Shown here: piece by piece, positions 5,928 to 13,648 of the stretch
Layout of the letters: each line of letters begins with the position of its first letter
How positions within the stretch are numbered: position 1 is the first letter of the stretch
Source of the DNA: Christiangramia sp.
GTDB taxonomy: Bacteria; Bacteroidota; Bacteroidia; Flavobacteriales; Flavobacteriaceae
Assembly: GCA_024635735.1 (NCBI GenBank)
Contig: JAGXII010000220.1
Coordinates: forward strand, 1-15,248
Reading direction: 5' to 3'
Length of the DNA stretch: 15,248 bases
Position numbers and translations under genes: made by a program
The notes under the pieces: model-generated
Database searches by the model: none
What the model saw: the letters and a program-made list of their open reading frames with translations, nothing else
What the model was told of the DNA's origin: nothing

Positions 5928-7835
5928 ATGAGTAATTATCACATTAAGAATCTGGAAGAGTATTTCCAGGTTTACCGCAAATCTGTAAGAGAACCTGAAA
6001 ATTTCTGGCAGGAAATTGCCGAAGAGCATTTTGTATGGAGAAAAAAATGGGATAATGTATTAAGCTGGGATTTTTCAAAACCAGAAGTAAAATGGTTTGA
6101 AAATGCAGAACTCAATATTACCGAAAATTGCATCGATCGTCACCTGCTTACAAAAGGAGATAAAACAGCTATCATATGGGAGCCTAATGATCCCAGCGAA
6201 GAAGCGAAACATATTTCATACAGGGAGCTTCATAAAAAAGTAAACCAGTTCGCGAACGTGCTAAAGGATCATGGGATCCAAAAAGGAGACAGGGTATGTA
6301 TTTATTTACCAATGATTCCGGAGCTCACATATGCCTTGCTGGCGTGTGCAAGAATTGGGGCAATTCATTCAGTCGTATTTGCAGGGTTTTCCTCATCGGC
6401 TTTAGCGACCAGAACTCTGGATGCCGATTGTAAGATGATGATTACTTCTGATGGTTCTTTCCGAGGAAATAAAACAATTGATTTAAAAGGAATAGTGGAT
6501 AAAGCGCTGGAGGAATGCCCGGATGTTGAAACAGTTCTTGTGGTGAAGCGTACAGGAGCTGATATTAATATGAAAGAAGGCCGGGATAAATGGCTGGAAC
6601 CACTAATGGAAAAGGCCTCAGGAAATTGTGAGGCGGAAATTATGAATGCCGAGGATCCGCTATTTATTCTTTATACTTCCGGATCTACTGGACGACCTAA
6701 AGGAATGCTTCATACTACTGCAGGATATATGGTGTATACTGCTTATACCTTCAAAAACATTTTTAAATATGAAAATGACGATGTGTACTGGTGTACGGCC
6801 GATATTGGCTGGATTACCGGGCATTCTTATATAGTGTACGGTCCGCTGGCGAATGGTGCCACAACCCTGATGTTTGAAGGGGTGCCTTCATACCCCGATT
6901 ATGGACGTTTCTGGGAAGTTATTGATAAACATAAGGTAAATCAGTTTTATACGGCTCCTACTGCTATAAGGGCGCTGGCGAAAAAGAATCTTGATTTTGT
7001 AGATAAATATGATCTTTCCAGCTTGAAAGTATTGGGAACCGTAGGGGAGCCTATTAATGAGGAAGCATGGCACTGGTATAATGATAATATTGGTAAGGGG
7101 AAAAGTCCGATAGTTGATACCTGGTGGCAAACAGAAACCGGTGGGATTATGATCTCTCCAATTCCGTTTGCAACTCCAACCAAGCCTACTTTCGCAACCC
7201 TGCCTTTTCCCGGAGTACAGCCGGTATTAATGGACGAAAACGGGGACGAGATCAAAGGAAATCAGGTTGATGGCCGTCTTTGCATAAAATTCCCCTGGCC
7301 ATCTATGGCAAGAACTATTTGGGGTGATCATGATCGCTATCGAGACACGTATTTTTCAGCTTTTGAGAACAAATATTTCACCGGTGATGGAGCTCTCCGC
7401 GATGAGGTTGGCTATTATCGAATTACAGGTAGGGTAGATGATGTGATCATTGTTTCGGGTCACAACCTTGGAACTGCGCCAATTGAAGATGCTATCAATG
7501 AACATCCTGCCATAGCAGAATCGGCGATAGTTGGTTTTCCACACGAGGTGAAAGGAAATGCGCTATACGGATTCGTTATTCTGAAGGAATCCGGAGAATA
7601 CAGAAATCAGGACAATCTTCGAAAAGAGATCAATCAGCAAATTGCGGATAAAATAGGACCTATTGCCAAACCCGATAAAATACAATTTGTAGAAGGACTT
7701 CCTAAGACGCGAAGTGGTAAGATCATGAGGCGTATTTTAAGAAAGATAGCTTCGAATGACACTTCTAACCTTGGAGATACTTCAACTTTATTGAATCCGG
7801 AAGTGGTGGAAGAAATTATTAAAGGATCTTTATAA
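5928..7835 (+). CDS. acs: Acetyl-CoA synthetase (AMP-forming)
   Basis: Acs converts acetate, ATP and CoA to acetyl-CoA, AMP and pyrophosphate. The 635-residue product is full length. It carries the N-terminal ACAS-N region, the P-loop-like TSGSTGRPKG (250-259), GHSYIVYGPLANGATTLMFEG and GTVGEPINEEAW. In WWQTETGG (399-406) the second Trp marks the small acetate pocket known from Salmonella Acs. The hinge lies near GRVDDV, and the C-terminal lid has KTRSGKIMRR with Lys598, the lysine that Pat-type acetyltransferases modify in homologues. One departure is the motif usually written SGHRLGTAEIE, which here reads SGHNLGTAPIE, with Asn513 for the usual Arg. The gene stands alone after a 164-nt gap and may be co-transcribed with the exported protein 48 nt downstream. 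It converges on the exonuclease/DUF294 genes. Confidence 0.96.
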   Translation: MSNYHIKNLEEYFQVYRKSVREPENFWQEIAEEHFVWRKKWDNVLSWDFSKPEVKWFENAELNITENCIDRHLLTKGDKTAIIWEPNDPSEEAKHISYRELHKKVNQFANVLKDHGIQKGDRVCIYLPMIPELTYALLACARIGAIHSVVFAGFSSSALATRTLDADCKMMITSDGSFRGNKTIDLKGIVDKALEECPDVETVLVVKRTGADINMKEGRDKWLEPLMEKASGNCEAEIMNAEDPLFILYTSGSTGRPKGMLHTTAGYMVYTAYTFKNIFKYENDDVYWCTADIGWITGHSYIVYGPLANGATTLMFEGVPSYPDYGRFWEVIDKHKVNQFYTAPTAIRALAKKNLDFVDKYDLSSLKVLGTVGEPINEEAWHWYNDNIGKGKSPIVDTWWQTETGGIMISPIPFATPTKPTFATLPFPGVQPVLMDENGDEIKGNQVDGRLCIKFPWPSMARTIWGDHDRYRDTYFSAFENKYFTGDGALRDEVGYYRITGRVDDVIIVSGHNLGTAPIEDAINEHPAIAESAIVGFPHEVKGNALYGFVILKESGEYRNQDNLRKEINQQIADKIGPIAKPDKIQFVEGLPKTRSGKIMRRILRKIASNDTSNLGDTSTLLNPEVVEEIIKGSL

Positions 7836-7883
7836 AATCATTTTTTACTTTATATTACAGGTCTAAATTTTAATAAAAAATCA

Positions 7884-8546
7884 ATGAAAAAAATTGTTAT
7901 TGTTCTCTTTTTGATGCTTTTTGGTTTTACTCAGGCACAACAGTCTCCTTATATAAGTGATAACGGATTATTTATCTTTAATAAGAAAGATAATTCTCCT
8001 GATAAATATACGGGATCTCCTTATTATGAAGACGATTTTATTCCGGGGACTATTATAGATGAAAAGGGGAGAACTCAGGCTGCATCGTTAAGATATAATG
8101 CCCTCGACCAGACTGTAGAAATTAAATTAGAAGGTCAGGGCGACAAGGTAGTAACCCTTCCTAAGGTATCCAGTCTTACCTATTCTTTAGATGGTTATAC
8201 ATATTTTATTGATAATTTGAATACCGATAAGGGATATATAAATTCCTATTTTGCTCGTTATTACGATGGAGAAGAAGTTTCTTTTATAGGTCATCCTTAC
8301 GTAGATGTGGCCCCGGGGCGAGAGGCAAATAATGGATATGAAAAGGCCAAGGCACCTCGTATAAGAGTAATTATGGATTACTTTATTCAGGTGAATGATG
8401 GCCAGTATCAGGAAGTACGGCTTAAAGAAAAAGATTTCGCGAAAATTTTTAAATCAGATCGTATGGAAAAATACATGGACGATCATAAGATAAAATCTGA
8501 ACAGGATGTTGTAGAGATGCTAAAATTTTATGAGCAGAACTCTTAA
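7884..8546 (+). CDS. Exported protein of unknown function
   Basis: I do not recognise a named family. The 220-residue product begins with a clear Sec signal peptide (KK, a hydrophobic core at residues 4-15, and likely cleavage after TQA18). The mature part looks beta-rich in the first two thirds, with KYTGSPYYEDDFIPGTIIDEKGRTQ, ASLRYNALDQTVEIKLEG and short alternating hydrophobic strands. It ends in a charged, probably helical tail (KSDRMEKYMDDHKIKSEQDVVEMLKFYEQN). There is no lipoprotein Cys and no type IX sorting domain, so a periplasmic or loosely membrane-associated location is likely. The pattern GSPY..D.F.PG followed by LRYNA resembles small exported proteins I recall from other Flavobacteria, but I cannot name one. 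It follows acs by 48 nt and ends just before a strong terminator. Confidence 0.75.
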   Translation: MKKIVIVLFLMLFGFTQAQQSPYISDNGLFIFNKKDNSPDKYTGSPYYEDDFIPGTIIDEKGRTQAASLRYNALDQTVEIKLEGQGDKVVTLPKVSSLTYSLDGYTYFIDNLNTDKGYINSYFARYYDGEEVSFIGHPYVDVAPGREANNGYEKAKAPRIRVIMDYFIQVNDGQYQEVRLKEKDFAKIFKSDRMEKYMDDHKIKSEQDVVEMLKFYEQNS

Positions 8547-8568
8547 TCTTTCTTCAATAGTTTAGTTT

Positions 8569-8597
8569 AAAAAAGCCTTCAATTTGAAGGCTTTTTA
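8569..8597. terminator. Bidirectional intrinsic terminator
   Basis: AAAAAAGCCTTC, loop AATTT, GAAGGCTTTTTA form a strong stem with A-tract and T-tract flanks on both strands. It lies between the plus-strand exported-protein gene and the minus-strand exonuclease gene, one base beyond the latter's stop codon, and can serve both converging transcripts. Confidence 0.93.
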
Positions 8598-8598
8598 T

Positions 8599-9276
8599 TT
8601 AAAATTTAAGACGTAAAAGTTTTTTTGTGGTTAGGTCATTCGGTTTTACAATCCTGCCAAGTAATTTCATAAATATAATGGCAGTGATATAGGCATCCCC
8701 GGAAGCCGTATGCCTGTCGGTTAACTCAATATTGTAGGCTTCGGCGATCTCATCTAAGGAATAAACTTTATCCCGGTCTATAAGATTTGTCATTATGCGG
8801 GTTTTTTTATACAAAATGGCAGTATCAATTACCGGATTTTTTAGTTTTGGAAGATTATGCCTTTTGAGCATCTTATTCACCATTTTAATATCAAATCCCG
8901 CATGGTGAGCAACAAGCACTGAATTCTTTATATATCTTAGAAATATCTCTATTGCTTCAATTTCCGAAACTTTATCATACTTATCATTTTGAATGATTCC
9001 GTGGATCTTTACGGTAGCCGGATTAAATTTGGTTTGTTCTAAATAGAGCTCTAGATTTTCCCTGATATCGATACTTTTATTTTTAACGATGACTGCACCC
9101 ATACTGAGGATTCTATCATTTTCAAAATCAAAGCCTGTGGTTTCAGTATCAAAAACCACAAATTTTACATTTGAAATATCTTCAGGTATTTTCTCATCAA
9201 ATGAGGCTGAATATTCCTGCCAGAAGTCTGGGAGATCGGCAGGAATTTCTTTTTTCTTAAACCAGTTAAACATCAT
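8599..9276 (-). CDS. DnaQ-like 3'-5' exonuclease (DEDDh)
   Basis: This 225-residue protein has an exonuclease fold of the DNA polymerase III epsilon type. Exo I is FDTETTG with Asp43 and Glu45, Exo II is AHHAGFD with Asp129, and Exo III is RHTASGDAY with His189 and Asp194, so all five DEDDh residues are present and activity is expected. The first 35 residues (FNWFKKKEIPADLPDFWQEY) are outside the fold. There is no polymerase-binding tail of the kind seen in true epsilon subunits, and no link to a polymerase. It probably acts on DNA or RNA ends or on nucleotides, with unknown substrate. The ATG overlaps the stop of the DUF294 gene (ATGA), so the two are translationally coupled. Such DUF294/exonuclease pairs occur, from memory, in Pseudomonas next to acetate-uptake genes. 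Confidence 0.88.
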   Translation of the reverse strand: MMFNWFKKKEIPADLPDFWQEYSASFDEKIPEDISNVKFVVFDTETTGFDFENDRILSMGAVIVKNKSIDIRENLELYLEQTKFNPATVKIHGIIQNDKYDKVSEIEAIEIFLRYIKNSVLVAHHAGFDIKMVNKMLKRHNLPKLKNPVIDTAILYKKTRIMTNLIDRDKVYSLDEIAEAYNIELTDRHTASGDAYITAIIFMKLLGRIVKPNDLTTKKLLRLKF

Positions 9277-11195
9277 AAGTAATAGGCGGTCTCAAACCTG
9301 ACCTTTATAAGTTCCTGAATTTCTTTAATGGTTTTAAAGCAGCGTTTTAGTTTTATTTGATCTTCCTTACCAAGACTTTCAAGGTTAATAAAACGCCCGC
9401 TGTCTTTGTTTAGCAGCCCCTGCTTGGTTCTGAATTTTATAAGTGCTTTTGAAGAATATGCTGCCGCCTGGTAAATCTCCTTATTATTAGGTTCTAGCTG
9501 GGCGAGTTTTTCAAACCTTTCTGCCGTATTGCTAATATTTTTTACCCGGTGTTCCAGAATAAGTAGCCGGGCTACATCGGTTAATGGCATAATCCCTCTT
9601 TTTTTGATATCAAAAAGATCTTTTTTCTCTCCATCCTGTTCTACAAGGAACTGTCGGAAAAACCCTAAGGGAGAAGGATTTCTAAGGGCCTGTGCAGCCA
9701 GTCTGTTCAGAAAATTGCGGTTGCCTTTTAGGATATCAAATATATGATCGGAAATTGAATTGGTTAATCGCACATCTCCATAAGAAATATTGAAATCAAA
9801 AAATATCTGGCAAAGCAAAATTTCATCATTGCCTGAAGTAGTTACCCATTTAGAAAACTGATTTTTCCATTCAGTAACTGAAAGACAATATTTTGGATTC
9901 CTCGCTATCATATCGGCCGGGCAAAATTCATAGCCAATGATATTTAATCTTTTTGTGACCTTTTTCGCCAGTAATAGAAAATAGTCTCTAATTTCTTCAA
10001 TCTTATCTTCCGGAACATCTTCAAATACCAGTGCGTTGTCCTGATCGGTATGCAATAATTGCTCTTTTCTACCCTGGCTTCCTAAAGACATCCATGCAAA
10101 TTTCGCTGGGGGAGGAGTATCCATTTTCTCAAGACACCGGTCGATCGTTCGTTTAATGGTGGCGTCATTCAGTTCAAAAATAATTTTTGAAACATGGGTT
10201 AGCGGGATATTACTTTTTAGATAGCCCTCCAGCAGGAACATGATCTTGCCTCGTATTCTTTTTAGTTTCCGGGTGCTGCTGGCCCGGTTAATTGCTTTCA
10301 TTAAAACCGAAGGATTATTTCCCTGTGACACCATGATATCATGCTCTGAGATAATTCCTTTTACTTTTGTATTGGGGGTACCATCCTTAGTAATGCATAT
10401 ATGATTGATATTGTGTTTCATCATGGTTAATTGAGCCTGGGCCATCGTAATCCCTTTAGAATAACATATTACCGGAGATTTCATGATTTCACTTACGGGT
10501 TTCTCAATTCCCATTTTACCGGTTACCACCAGTTCACGGAAATCTACATCGGTAACAATTCCCACAGGAGCTTCATTTTCCACGACTATTACAGAACCAA
10601 CTTTTCTTTTACTCATCAATACGGCCGCCTTTTTTATACTGGTTTCGGGTGATACTTTAACCATTTTCTTTACGATAGGCACGGGTTGAAGGTCATAAAG
10701 AGCTTCCTTCTGAAGGGAAACTTCGCTTTCGTCAGAAACTAGTTTACCCCTGTTTTCTGTGGAATATGGATTACGGGTATTCGAAGCGAAACTTTCCATT
10801 AAAAAATTCCCAACCTGTGGATTGCTAATAGTAAAGGGTTTAAAATCTTCCAGCGGAATCGCGTAGATCAGGCTTTCCTCATCAGTGATTGCATTGATTT
10901 GATAATTTTCCTTTGCGAAAAGCGGTCGTAATCCAAACACATCGCCTTCATCACATTTGTCAATAGTTTCAGGTTGATTATTAAGATCACTTTTTTGAAG
11001 ATCCACAGCTCCTTTCTGAACAATATAAAAGTAGTCGTGCATGGAATCGCCTTTTGAAAATATGTATTTCCCTTTTTCGAAATACAATACTTTCACGCTC
11101 ACGGCAATACCCATTAACTCGTTAGGATCCAACAATGAAAAAGGAGGGAAGTCATTCAGGAAATCTGCTATTCTGGCTGCAATAGTATTACTCAT
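9273..11195 (-). CDS. cNMP-fold / CBS pair / DUF294 nucleotidyltransferase protein
   Basis: The domains of this 640-residue cytoplasmic protein run in order. A cyclic-nucleotide-binding fold (about 12-130) is followed by two CBS repeats (about 174-225, with GIVTDVD at 212-218, and about 240-298). A GlnD-like nucleotidyltransferase domain (DUF294) carries LGSQGRKEQLLHTDQDNAL, with Gly372-Ser373 and metal ligands Asp384 and Asp386. The rest is the helical DUF294 C-terminal, substrate-binding-like domain (about 480-640). The cNMP fold lacks the usual phosphate-cassette Glu and Arg (it reads FGLRPLFAKENYQINAI, 87-103), so cAMP binding is doubtful. CBS pairs commonly sense adenine nucleotides. The transferase motif is intact, but its target is unknown. 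The gene overlaps the exonuclease start and lies 64 nt after topoisomerase IB; the three may share a transcript. In Salmonella-like systems, protein acylation controls Acs; whether this protein does anything comparable is not known. Confidence 0.88.
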   Translation of the reverse strand: MSNTIAARIADFLNDFPPFSLLDPNELMGIAVSVKVLYFEKGKYIFSKGDSMHDYFYIVQKGAVDLQKSDLNNQPETIDKCDEGDVFGLRPLFAKENYQINAITDEESLIYAIPLEDFKPFTISNPQVGNFLMESFASNTRNPYSTENRGKLVSDESEVSLQKEALYDLQPVPIVKKMVKVSPETSIKKAAVLMSKRKVGSVIVVENEAPVGIVTDVDFRELVVTGKMGIEKPVSEIMKSPVICYSKGITMAQAQLTMMKHNINHICITKDGTPNTKVKGIISEHDIMVSQGNNPSVLMKAINRASSTRKLKRIRGKIMFLLEGYLKSNIPLTHVSKIIFELNDATIKRTIDRCLEKMDTPPPAKFAWMSLGSQGRKEQLLHTDQDNALVFEDVPEDKIEEIRDYFLLLAKKVTKRLNIIGYEFCPADMIARNPKYCLSVTEWKNQFSKWVTTSGNDEILLCQIFFDFNISYGDVRLTNSISDHIFDILKGNRNFLNRLAAQALRNPSPLGFFRQFLVEQDGEKKDLFDIKKRGIMPLTDVARLLILEHRVKNISNTAERFEKLAQLEPNNKEIYQAAAYSSKALIKFRTKQGLLNKDSGRFINLESLGKEDQIKLKRCFKTIKEIQELIKVRFETAYYL

Positions 11196-11259
11196 ACCTC
11201 AAATTTATCTAAATAAGTCAAGGTTTATATATTTTCGGAATAAAATCGGTCATCCCTTT

Positions 11260-12336
11260 TCAAATTTCGATCTTATAGTCCTTAATTAATTTTAAAATGA
11301 TCTTTTCAGTTTCCGAAAGCTTTGCATAACCCGGTTGGGAATCGTCTTTAATCTTTTTAAAATAAGGTTTGATCTCTCCGGTTTCATAGGTTTCCACCAC
11401 TTTGGGATGAACATAATAGCTACGGCATACCGCCCGGGTATTTCCAAGACCTTCAGCAGCCGAATCATATGCGCTTAAAATATTCTTCTTTTTTTCTTCT
11501 TTATTTTCTGTATAACCAATATTGCGAAGTGTTTCAAAAAAAATCTTTGTGGCAGACCAGGTTCTGAAATCTTTTGCAGAATATATTTCACCACTTATTT
11601 CATGAATATATTCGTTAATCATTCCACTCTCAACCAATTGTTTCTGGCCATTCTCGTCATAAAATTTGAACAGCTCCCAGCCTGGAATTTCTTCACATTG
11701 GTTAATAAGGTCTATCAGTTTTTTATTTTCGACGGTAATAGAATGTTTTTTTCCTTTTTTTCCAACGAACTCAAATTTGATTCCGTCCTTAAATGTTTTT
11801 ACGTGTCTGGTGCGAAAAGTGGAAAGCCCATAGGTTTTATTGTTTTTCGCATAATAGTGGTTACCAATGCGAATATGGGTTTCTTCCATAAGTCTTATCA
11901 CCAGGGCTAAAACTTTTCGTCTGGGCATGCCATCAAGGCTAAGATCTTTATCTACCTGCTTTCTTATTTTTGGAAGCACTTTTCCAAAGGCAGCCATTTT
12001 GAAAAATTTGGTTTGATTTCTCACTTTAGACCAGACGGCATGATATAAATACTGTTTTCGTCCTTTTTCATCCCTGCCTACAACTTGCAGATGACCATTT
12101 TTCAAATGAGTAATCCTTACATTTTTCCAGGCGGGAGGAATTACAAGACTTTTAATTCTATCCAATGTCTTATCATCGGTAATTTTTTCCTCTTTTCGCT
12201 GATAACTAAAACCTCTCCCTACTTTTTTTCGAATAATGGAAAGCTGATTTTCAGATACATATTTCAGATTGGCGAGCCGAACCGCCTCTTGCGGATCTTT
12301 AATTATAGTATCAATGTCTTCAGGAGATAAGGTCAT
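11260..12336 (-). CDS. DNA topoisomerase IB (poxvirus-like)
   Basis: This 358-residue type IB topoisomerase relaxes supercoils through a 3'-phosphotyrosyl intermediate. The N-terminal domain contains LVIPPAWKNVRIT and GHLQVVGRDEKGRKQYLYH, diagnostic of bacterial TopIB. The catalytic domain shows METHIRIGNHYYAKNNKTYG, the LSTFRTRHVK segment, and DFRTWSAT with Arg258. The active-site region ends in NTRAVCRSYYVHPKVV, in which Tyr308, just before VHP, is the expected nucleophile and Tyr307 is an extra neighbouring Tyr. The length fits the family (about 320-370). TopIB is a scattered accessory enzyme in bacteria, including many Bacteroidota. The ATG lies downstream of a TATCTTTA box (close to TAnnTTTG) with no clear -33 element. 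It is the first gene of the probable topIB, DUF294, exonuclease run. Confidence 0.93.
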   Translation of the reverse strand: MTLSPEDIDTIIKDPQEAVRLANLKYVSENQLSIIRKKVGRGFSYQRKEEKITDDKTLDRIKSLVIPPAWKNVRITHLKNGHLQVVGRDEKGRKQYLYHAVWSKVRNQTKFFKMAAFGKVLPKIRKQVDKDLSLDGMPRRKVLALVIRLMEETHIRIGNHYYAKNNKTYGLSTFRTRHVKTFKDGIKFEFVGKKGKKHSITVENKKLIDLINQCEEIPGWELFKFYDENGQKQLVESGMINEYIHEISGEIYSAKDFRTWSATKIFFETLRNIGYTENKEEKKKNILSAYDSAAEGLGNTRAVCRSYYVHPKVVETYETGEIKPYFKKIKDDSQPGYAKLSETEKIILKLIKDYKIEI

Positions 12337-12360
12337 AGCTTTTTGACTAAAGATAGCAGG

Positions 12361-12405
12361 AAAAAAAGCCGTTTATATTTAATATTTTGTGAAAATATAT
12401 TGGCT
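12361..12405 (-). terminator. Possible second terminator-like element
   Basis: Read on the minus strand, an outer AGCC/GGCT pair encloses a perfect 7-bp AT stem (ATATTTT, GTG, AAAATAT at 12382-12398) and is followed by seven T. It lies just beyond the strong terminator at 12413-12439 and may act as a weak backup, or may simply be AT-rich leader sequence of the topoisomerase gene. Confidence 0.25.
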
Positions 12406-12412
12406 GAAAATA

Positions 12413-12439
12413 AAAACTCCCTTAAGAAAAGGGAGTTTT
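12413..12439 (-). terminator. Intrinsic terminator of the M42 peptidase gene
   Basis: AAAACTCCCTT, loop AAGAA, AAGGGAGTTTT form a perfect 11-bp stem. In the minus-strand direction it lies 24 nt after the M42 stop and is followed by a T-rich stretch (TTTTTATTTT). It separates the peptidase transcript from the topoisomerase gene downstream. Confidence 0.88.
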
Positions 12440-12463
12440 ATAAATTAGAAAAGCAACTATTCT

Positions 12464-13552
12464 TTATTCGAAATAGCTGAAACTATCACCTTCATTAATT
12501 TGCAGAAGGGATTCATAAATAAGATTAATAACATTTTCTACATCATCACGATGAACCATTTCTACCGTCGTGTGCATATATCTTAGTGGTAAGGAGATTA
12601 AAGCTGAAGGAACACCTCCGTTACTGTAAGCAAAAGCATCGGTATCTGTTCCTGTAAATCGTGAAGAAGCATGACGCTGAAAAGGAATTTTTTTCTTCTC
12701 GGCGGTTTCAATAATAAGTTCTCTCAATTTATTCTGAACGGCAGGAGCATAGGAGATAACCGGTCCGTCTCCAATCTTTGTGAGTCCGTTTGTTTTCTTC
12801 TCGATCATTGGAGTAGTGGTGTCGTGAGTCACATCGGTAACAATTGCTACGTCAGGTTTAATTCTGTGAGTGATCATTTCGGCGCCACGCAATCCAATTT
12901 CTTCCTGAACAGAATTTGTCACATACAGTCCAAAAGGAAGTTTCTTTTTGTTTTCTTTTAGTAGCCTTGCTACCTGTGCAATCATAAAGCCTCCAACCCG
13001 ATTGTCTAAAGCGCGACAAACGAACTTATCTTTGTTAAGTACAAAAAATTCATCAGGATAGGTTATCACACATCCCACATGAACTCCTAATTTTTCAACT
13101 TCCTCCTTCGAACTGCAACCAACATCAATACAGATATTGTCCATTTTAGGAGATTGTTCCTTTTCCTTATCTCTTGTATGAATAGCAGGCCATCCAAATA
13201 CGCCTTTTACAATTCCATTTTTGGTATGGATATTAACCCTTTTTGAAGCTGCAATCTGATGATCACTTCCTCCATTACGCACAACATAAATTAAACCTTC
13301 ATCGTTGATGTAATTAACGTACCATGAAATTTCATCTGCATGTCCTTCTATTACAACCTTGTATTTGGCGTCAGGATTAATAACTCCAACCGCAGTACCA
13401 TAAGTGTCTGTGATAAACTCGTCTACATAAGGTTTAAGATACTCCATCCAGAGTTTTTGACCTCCGGACTCATACCCTGTAGGAGCTGCATTATTTAAGT
13501 AATTTTCTAGAAATTTAAGCGACTTACTGTCAAGTATTTCGGTTTTCTTCAT
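12464..13552 (-). CDS. M42 family metallopeptidase (glutamyl aminopeptidase / FrvX type)
   Basis: This 362-residue cytoplasmic aminopeptidase of clan MH forms large tetrahedral (TET) assemblies in characterised relatives. All expected dinuclear metal ligands can be placed: His71 in EGHADE, Asp183 in ALDNRVGG (bridging), Glu218 in VQEEIGLRGA, Asp240 in VTDVTHD and His327 in RYMHTTVE. Glu217 is the general base and Asp73 its partner. The N-terminal APTGYESG segment and the C-terminal HRDDVENV segment are also typical. It trims N-terminal residues from peptides, and specificity cannot be read from sequence. A single-gene transcript is likely, with a promoter candidate just upstream and a strong terminator just downstream. 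It has no signal peptide. Confidence 0.94.
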   Translation of the reverse strand: MKKTEILDSKSLKFLENYLNNAAPTGYESGGQKLWMEYLKPYVDEFITDTYGTAVGVINPDAKYKVVIEGHADEISWYVNYINDEGLIYVVRNGGSDHQIAASKRVNIHTKNGIVKGVFGWPAIHTRDKEKEQSPKMDNICIDVGCSSKEEVEKLGVHVGCVITYPDEFFVLNKDKFVCRALDNRVGGFMIAQVARLLKENKKKLPFGLYVTNSVQEEIGLRGAEMITHRIKPDVAIVTDVTHDTTTPMIEKKTNGLTKIGDGPVISYAPAVQNKLRELIIETAEKKKIPFQRHASSRFTGTDTDAFAYSNGGVPSALISLPLRYMHTTVEMVHRDDVENVINLIYESLLQINEGDSFSYFE

Positions 13553-13568
13553 AATTCATAAATTTTAG

Positions 13569-13598
13569 CGAAATTAAAAAGTTTTAAGCGGAAGACAA
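13569..13598 (-). promoter_or_regulatory. Candidate promoter of the M42 peptidase gene
   Basis: On the minus strand, TTG (13598-13596), a 19-nt spacer and TAATTTCG (13576-13569; seven of eight to TAnnTTTG, allowing nn) give the Bacteroidota -33/-7 layout, about 17 nt before the ATG. Confidence 0.4.
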
Positions 13599-13610
13599 CC
13601 AACGAATGAT

Positions 13611-13618
13611 TAATTTTG
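13611..13618 (+). promoter_or_regulatory. Possible -7 element for the DUF4294 gene
   Basis: TAATTTTG is a full match to TAnnTTTG, 30 nt before the TTG start. The upstream TTTTAAG at 13582-13588 is a poor -33 element with a slightly long spacer. Confidence 0.35.
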
Positions 13619-13648
13619 GAATGATTTTGGTTAAATTATTTATACAGA

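Noticed and set aside
11200..11207. TAAATTTG on the minus strand as the DUF294 promoter
   Set aside because: It fits TAnnTTTG but lies only 4 nt before the ATG and has no -33 element at 19-23 nt; probably chance in AT-rich DNA.
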